From NCBI GenBank assembly GCA_025800305.1, contig JAOXRY010000321.1, forward strand, positions 1-9,005: 9,005 nt of DNA, given 5' to 3'. Below are positions 6,171 through 9,005 of the stretch, one piece after another. Source of the DNA: Campylobacterales bacterium (GTDB lineage: Bacteria > Campylobacterota > Campylobacteria > Campylobacterales > SZUA-545). How positions within the stretch are numbered: the stretch's first letter is position 1; each line of letters opens with the position of its first letter. The notes below the pieces were generated by a model. The model was not told the origin of the DNA. It saw only the letters and a list, made by a program, of their open reading frames with translations, and searched no databases. The translations under genes were made by a program, and so were the position numbers.

Positions 6171-6872
6171 TTGAAAAAACTCCTTATATATTTATTTCTC
6201 ACATCGGTTTTACTAGCCGATGTGACGATTTTCGCTTACCACAGGTTTGGTGATACAAAACACCCTTCAACTTCTATCTCTATTGAAAAGCTAAGAAAAG
6301 ATTTTCAATACCTAAAAGATAATGGTTATAGAGTCGCTCCTTTAAAAGAGATTGTAGACAAATTAAAAAACAATCAGCCCCTTCCAAAAAAGACAGTAGT
6401 TTTAACAATTGATGATGCTTACAGAAGTTTTTATCAAAATGGTTTGACTGTTTTTAAAGAGTTTAACTATCCTTTTACCCTTATGGTCTACACAAAAGCA
6501 ACAGAGAAAAAATATAGAGACTTTATGAGATGGGATGAGCTAAGAGATAGTATGAAATATGGTGGCGAGATTGCTTTTCATACACATACCCATCCACACA
6601 TGACCCATATGTCTGATGAAGCGATAGGTAAAGAACTACAGCTAGGTTATGATTTGTTTGTAAAAAGAATGGGATTTAAACCTGATTATTTTGCTTATCC
6701 TTATGGTGAATTTGATGATAGAGTAAAAGAACTGGTTAAAAAGTATGATTTTAAAGCTATTTTCAACCAAAATTCAGGGGCAGTTTCTTTAAAATCTGAT
6801 ATCTATGATATTGATAGAATTGCCATTGGAGAAAGCTCTAGAATGCAAACGGTTTTAAGACTAAGTTTTTAG
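6171..6872 (+). CDS. Secreted polysaccharide deacetylase (NodB/CE4 domain), apparently cut short by a frameshift
   Basis: Putative metal-dependent deacetylase acting on N- or O-acetyl groups of a cell-envelope or extracellular polysaccharide. A signal peptide is visible (MKKLLIYLFLTSVLLA, cleavage probably after Ala16). FAYHRFGD (21-28) follows. NodB motif 1 is LTIDDAY (78-84), with Asp81 as general base and Asp82 as metal ligand. Motif 2, HTHTH (137-141), supplies the metal-binding His137 and His141. FAYPYGEFD (174-182) fits motif 3. The start is TTG, 10 bases after the secG stop, with a poor Shine-Dalgarno; the signal peptide supports it. The reading frame stops at TAG 6870-6872 right after RLSF, while the -1 frame continues as LDLDWDKNIV into the next entry. 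The full protein is therefore probably about 316 residues. Substrate unknown. Confidence 0.85.
   Translation: MKKLLIYLFLTSVLLADVTIFAYHRFGDTKHPSTSISIEKLRKDFQYLKDNGYRVAPLKEIVDKLKNNQPLPKKTVVLTIDDAYRSFYQNGLTVFKEFNYPFTLMVYTKATEKKYRDFMRWDELRDSMKYGGEIAFHTHTHPHMTHMSDEAIGKELQLGYDLFVKRMGFKPDYFAYPYGEFDDRVKELVKKYDFKAIFNQNSGAVSLKSDIYDIDRIAIGESSRMQTVLRLSF
6866..6872 (+). other. Frameshift site: TTTTTAG joining the two parts of the deacetylase
   Basis: The zero frame reads AGT TTT TAG. Slipping back one base re-pairs TTT (6866-6868) perfectly and continues TTA GAT CTT GAC TGG, giving the protein-like LDLDWDKN that leads into the downstream reading frame. A run of five T where six would restore one frame fits three explanations: a sequencing or assembly deletion, a real inactivating or phase-variable indel, or programmed -1 slippage at a stop codon. 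The sequence alone does not choose between them. Confidence 0.6.
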
Positions 6873-6895
6873 ATCTTGACTGGGATAAAAACATT

Positions 6896-7120
6896 GTGAA
6901 AAACAATGTTTTTGGTTCGATCTCAGGAACTGTAAATGATCCTAAGGTCAAGCAAATTGAGATCTATGTTAGTGGCTATAACTGGAAATGGGTAAAGGTG
7001 AAGAATGGAAGATTTGAGTATCCATTTGATAAGCCAATTAAAAGAACAAGAAGTAGAATTATAGCAAAAACAGCAGACAAGAAATATTCAACATTATTAG
7101 TAGTAAAGGAGAAAAAATAA
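6896..7120 (+). CDS. C-terminal domain of the deacetylase (separate reading frame after the frameshift)
   Basis: The shown frame opens at GTG 6896 and gives 74 residues, but the same frame is open back through the frameshift site at 6866. The upstream residues LDLDWDKNI look like genuine coding sequence. The domain has alternating strands with VKQIEIYVSGYNWKWVKVKNG (about 18-38) and TRSRIIAKTADKK (51-63), suggesting a small beta-sandwich appended to the catalytic domain, perhaps for carbohydrate binding or positioning. It has no signal peptide of its own, and only a GGGA (6882-6885) inside coding-like sequence as a possible ribosome site. An independent small protein is thus less likely than the displaced tail of the deacetylase. 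Its end overlaps the strong ribosome site of frr. Confidence 0.6.
   Translation: MKNNVFGSISGTVNDPKVKQIEIYVSGYNWKWVKVKNGRFEYPFDKPIKRTRSRIIAKTADKKYSTLLVVKEKK
7105..7111 (+). promoter_or_regulatory. Strong ribosome binding site of frr
   Basis: AAAGGAG lies 10 bases before the ATG at 7122, inside the last codons of the preceding frame. It allows strong independent initiation of frr. Confidence 0.75.
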
Positions 7121-7121
7121 T

Positions 7122-7679
7122 ATGGTAAGTGATGTTTTAAACAAAACAAAAGAGTCTATGGAAAAATCAGTAGAGGCTCTAAAAAAAGATTTTGGAAGTT
7201 TAAGAACTGGAAAAGTTTCAATCAATATTCTTGATGGAATTATGGTTGATTACTATGATAATCCAACTCCAATCAATGGTGTAGCTTCAATTGCTGCAAC
7301 TGATGCTACAACAATTATGGTAACTCCTTGGGAAAAACCAATGGTAGTAGAGATTGAAAGAGCGATTGCGGAAGCAAATATTGGTGTTAACCCTGGAAAC
7401 AACGGTGACGCTGTAATTCTTTCTTTTCCTCCAATGACACAAGAAAATAGACAAGAGACAGCAAAACAAGCTAAGGGAATGGCTGAGAATGCAAAAGTTT
7501 CTGTAAGAAATCATAGACAAGATGGAAACAAAAAAATTAAAAATCTTGAAAAAGATAAAGAAATTACAGAAGATGAAAAGAAAAAAGCGGAAGCTGATAT
7601 TCAAAAGCTAACTGATGATTACATCGCTAAAGTAGAAGAAGCTTTTAAAAAGAAAGAAGAAGAGGTTTTAAAAGTTTAA
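7122..7679 (+). CDS. frr: Ribosome recycling factor
   Basis: With EF-G, splits the post-termination ribosome into subunits in the cytoplasm. The 185-residue length is exactly the family norm. The N-terminal three-helix-bundle strand includes LRTGKVSINILDGIMVDYY (27-45), with the conserved Arg-Thr-Gly. Domain II runs through TTIMVTPWEKP and the NPGNNGDAVILSFPPMTQE stretch. The return helices include VSVRNHRQDGNKKIK and the closing lysine/glutamate-rich helix. The ATG is one base after the stop of the preceding frame, and its stop TAA shares a base with the pyrE start (TAATG). The secG-frr-pyrE order is familiar from Campylobacter. Confidence 0.98.
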   Translation: MVSDVLNKTKESMEKSVEALKKDFGSLRTGKVSINILDGIMVDYYDNPTPINGVASIAATDATTIMVTPWEKPMVVEIERAIAEANIGVNPGNNGDAVILSFPPMTQENRQETAKQAKGMAENAKVSVRNHRQDGNKKIKNLEKDKEITEDEKKKAEADIQKLTDDYIAKVEEAFKKKEEEVLKV

Positions 7680-8296
7680 TGGCTTTAGATCTTGAACAAA
7701 TCTATAGAGATGCAGGTGCTTTTTTAGAAGGGCACTTTCTTCTTTCAAGTGGAAAACATAGTCAATATTATCTACAATCTGCAAAAGTATTAGAAGATCC
7801 AAACGTAGCAGAAAAACTAGCTACTGCACTAGCAGAAGAGATTAAAAAATCTGGAATCCAAATCGATACAGTTTGTGCTCCTGCTCTTGGTGGTGTTCTT
7901 GCTGGATATGAATTAGCTAGAGCATTAGGTGTTAGGTCTGTCTTTACGGAAAGAGTAAATGGTGAAATGACACTTAGACGTGGTTTTGAAGTAGAAAAAG
8001 GTGAGAAAATCTTAATCTGTGAAGATATCATTACAACTGCTGGATCTGCATTAGAAGCAGCCAAATGTGTTCAAACCAAAGGAGCTGAAATTGTTGGATT
8101 TGCTGCTTTAGCAAACAGAGGTTTTTGTTCTAGATTTGGTTCGGGTAAAGAGGAAAAAGCTAACTGTAAATTACCAGAAGGTACTAAATTTTTTGCCCTT
8201 GGTGATTTTGAATTTGATATCTATGATGAAGAGTCCTGTCCTTTATGTAAAGAGATAGGAACTAAACCTATTAAACCAGGAAGTAGAAATAACTAA
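7679..8296 (+). CDS. pyrE: Orotate phosphoribosyltransferase
   Basis: Makes orotidine 5'-phosphate from orotate and PRPP in pyrimidine synthesis. It has 205 residues. SSGKHSQYYLQ (23-33) and the mobile-loop region FTERVNGEMTLRRGF (89-103) are present. The PRPP-binding signature is ILICEDIITTAGSA (111-124), with Glu115 and Asp116. The C-terminus CPLCKEIGTKPIKPGSR (187-203) has a CxxC and the KPGSR ending of the thermophile-type PyrE subfamily; Cys150 and Cys163 may join it structurally, but metal binding is a guess. The start ATG overlaps the frr stop by one base, so translation is coupled. Its stop overlaps that of the convergent response regulator by 4 bases, with no visible terminator hairpin. 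Confidence 0.96.
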   Translation: MALDLEQIYRDAGAFLEGHFLLSSGKHSQYYLQSAKVLEDPNVAEKLATALAEEIKKSGIQIDTVCAPALGGVLAGYELARALGVRSVFTERVNGEMTLRRGFEVEKGEKILICEDIITTAGSALEAAKCVQTKGAEIVGFAALANRGFCSRFGSGKEEKANCKLPEGTKFFALGDFEFDIYDEESCPLCKEIGTKPIKPGSRNN

Positions 8297-8970
8297 TCAT
8301 ATAGGGTAGCCTCATCGTGAACTACTTTATACCCATACCCATAACTATTTTGTATTAAGCCTTTGGGAAGTTTTTGTTTTACTCTTTTTATTAAAGACTT
8401 AATGGAGTCATTACTTAACTCTTTTTCAAAGCTATTTTCATAGACAAAGTTATGGATATCCTCTTTTGTAAAAAAACTATTTGGTTGGGAGAAAAGGAGT
8501 TTCATTAGTTTTGTCTCTGTTGATGTTAGTTTAATTCGTTGTTTTTCTATATAAAATGTTTCAGTTAAACTACACCATAGGTAGTTTTTTACTTTGTTTT
8601 CTTCTTCTATAATATTGTGAATTACTTCTTTGATTTTTCCACCAAGAGGTTTAACTAAATAGTCTGTTAGATTAAGCTTTATTGCTCTAAATAGTTTCTC
8701 TTGATCGTAGTAAGCAGATATGACAACTATTTTTGTTTTCTTATCGTTTTTTCTTATCTCTTCTATAAGTGTTAGACCGTCAATTTTAGGCATAGATATA
8801 TCTGTGAAAATAATTTTTGGCTTTTTTTCTTTATATATTTTTAATGCTTGTTCTCCATCAAATGCTATGTAAATTGATGCAAAATACCCAGAAAGAAAAT
8901 CCCTAAATATGTTTAATTCGTCAATATTATCTTCGGCAATTAAAACTGAAGAATGACTTTTTGTCAACAA
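8293..8970 (-). CDS. OmpR/PhoB-type response regulator
   Basis: Cytoplasmic two-component transcription regulator, 225 residues. The receiver domain (about 8-122) has the acidic pair Glu13-Asp14, phosphoacceptor Asp57 in FTDISMPKIDG, the switch Ser85 in VVISAY, and Lys107 in YLVKP. A C-terminal winged helix follows (about 134-217), with TSTETKLMKLLF, the recognition-helix region NDSIKSLIKRVKQKLP and the wing NSYGYGYKVV. The start is TTG at 8970, followed at once by a second TTG; AAGG (8980-8977) with a 6-base spacer favours the first. No histidine kinase lies within the window; one could lie upstream beyond 9005. Target genes unknown. Confidence 0.93.
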   Translation of the reverse strand: MLTKSHSSVLIAEDNIDELNIFRDFLSGYFASIYIAFDGEQALKIYKEKKPKIIFTDISMPKIDGLTLIEEIRKNDKKTKIVVISAYYDQEKLFRAIKLNLTDYLVKPLGGKIKEVIHNIIEEENKVKNYLWCSLTETFYIEKQRIKLTSTETKLMKLLFSQPNSFFTKEDIHNFVYENSFEKELSNDSIKSLIKRVKQKLPKGLIQNSYGYGYKVVHDEATLYD

Positions 8971-8976
8971 ACTTTC

Positions 8977-8980
8977 CCTT
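8977..8980 (-). promoter_or_regulatory. Ribosome binding site deciding the response regulator TTG start
   Basis: On the minus strand AAAGGGA precedes the TTG at 8970-8968, with 6 bases between AAGG and the start codon. The second TTG (8967-8965) would have a 9-base spacer and remains possible. Confidence 0.55.
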
Positions 8981-9005
8981 TATTAAATTTAATGATTTTG
9001 ATAGC

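Noticed and set aside
7287..8064. Minus-strand open frames opposite frr and pyrE
   Set aside because: Both lie fully inside well-recognised genes on the other strand and have no plausible protein features.
8297..8360. Possible terminator between pyrE and the response regulator (GGGTA ... TACCC)
   Set aside because: The stem is only about 5 base pairs with a long loop and no T-run; it is explained by the repeated Tyr-Gly codons of the winged helix.

Overview
The window is AT-rich and densely coding, with strong AAGGA-type ribosome sites and frequent TTG starts. The gene sets fabZ-lpxA and secG-frr-pyrE, and the long QueH variant starting HICCSVDS, point to a Campylobacterota (Epsilonproteobacteria) chromosome, probably a free-living Arcobacteraceae- or Sulfurimonadaceae-like lineage. 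This assignment rests on recognised protein families and gene order, not on a database search. There are no RNA genes, insertion sequences, integrases or CRISPR arrays.

Layout. (1) Positions 1-800, minus strand: fabZ followed by the start of lpxA, overlapping by one base; both serve fatty-acid and lipid A synthesis in the outer-membrane pathway. (2) Positions 801-906: a divergent promoter region with a clear extended -10 (TGTTATAAT) for the rightward genes. (3) Positions 907-4075, plus strand: a two-gene module of unknown function. The first gene is an AAA+/STAND-like P-loop ATPase with intact Walker A and B. The second, 7 bases downstream, is a 624-residue protein with what looks like a degenerate P-loop-type domain followed by about eleven 40-residue TPR repeats. 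This is the least understood part of the window. (4) Positions 4043-5736, minus strand: bioC then queH, overlapping by 7 bases; queH runs 33 bases into the end of the TPR gene. This pair is studded with the palindrome AGATCT. (5) Positions 5819-8296, plus strand: secG, a secreted polysaccharide deacetylase apparently split by a frameshift, frr and pyrE, packed as one operon. The secG-frr-pyrE order is familiar from Campylobacter; the deacetylase is an insertion in it. (6) Positions 8293-8970, minus strand: an OmpR-type response regulator whose stop codon overlaps the pyrE stop, with no histidine kinase in view.

Most genes are housekeeping: lipid A and fatty acids, biotin, queuosine, protein export, ribosome recycling, pyrimidines. 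The points deserving attention are the ATPase-TPR pair, the split deacetylase with a -1 slip site (TTT TAG preceded by T), and the local concentration of AGATCT. No stretch longer than about 110 bases is without a gene.
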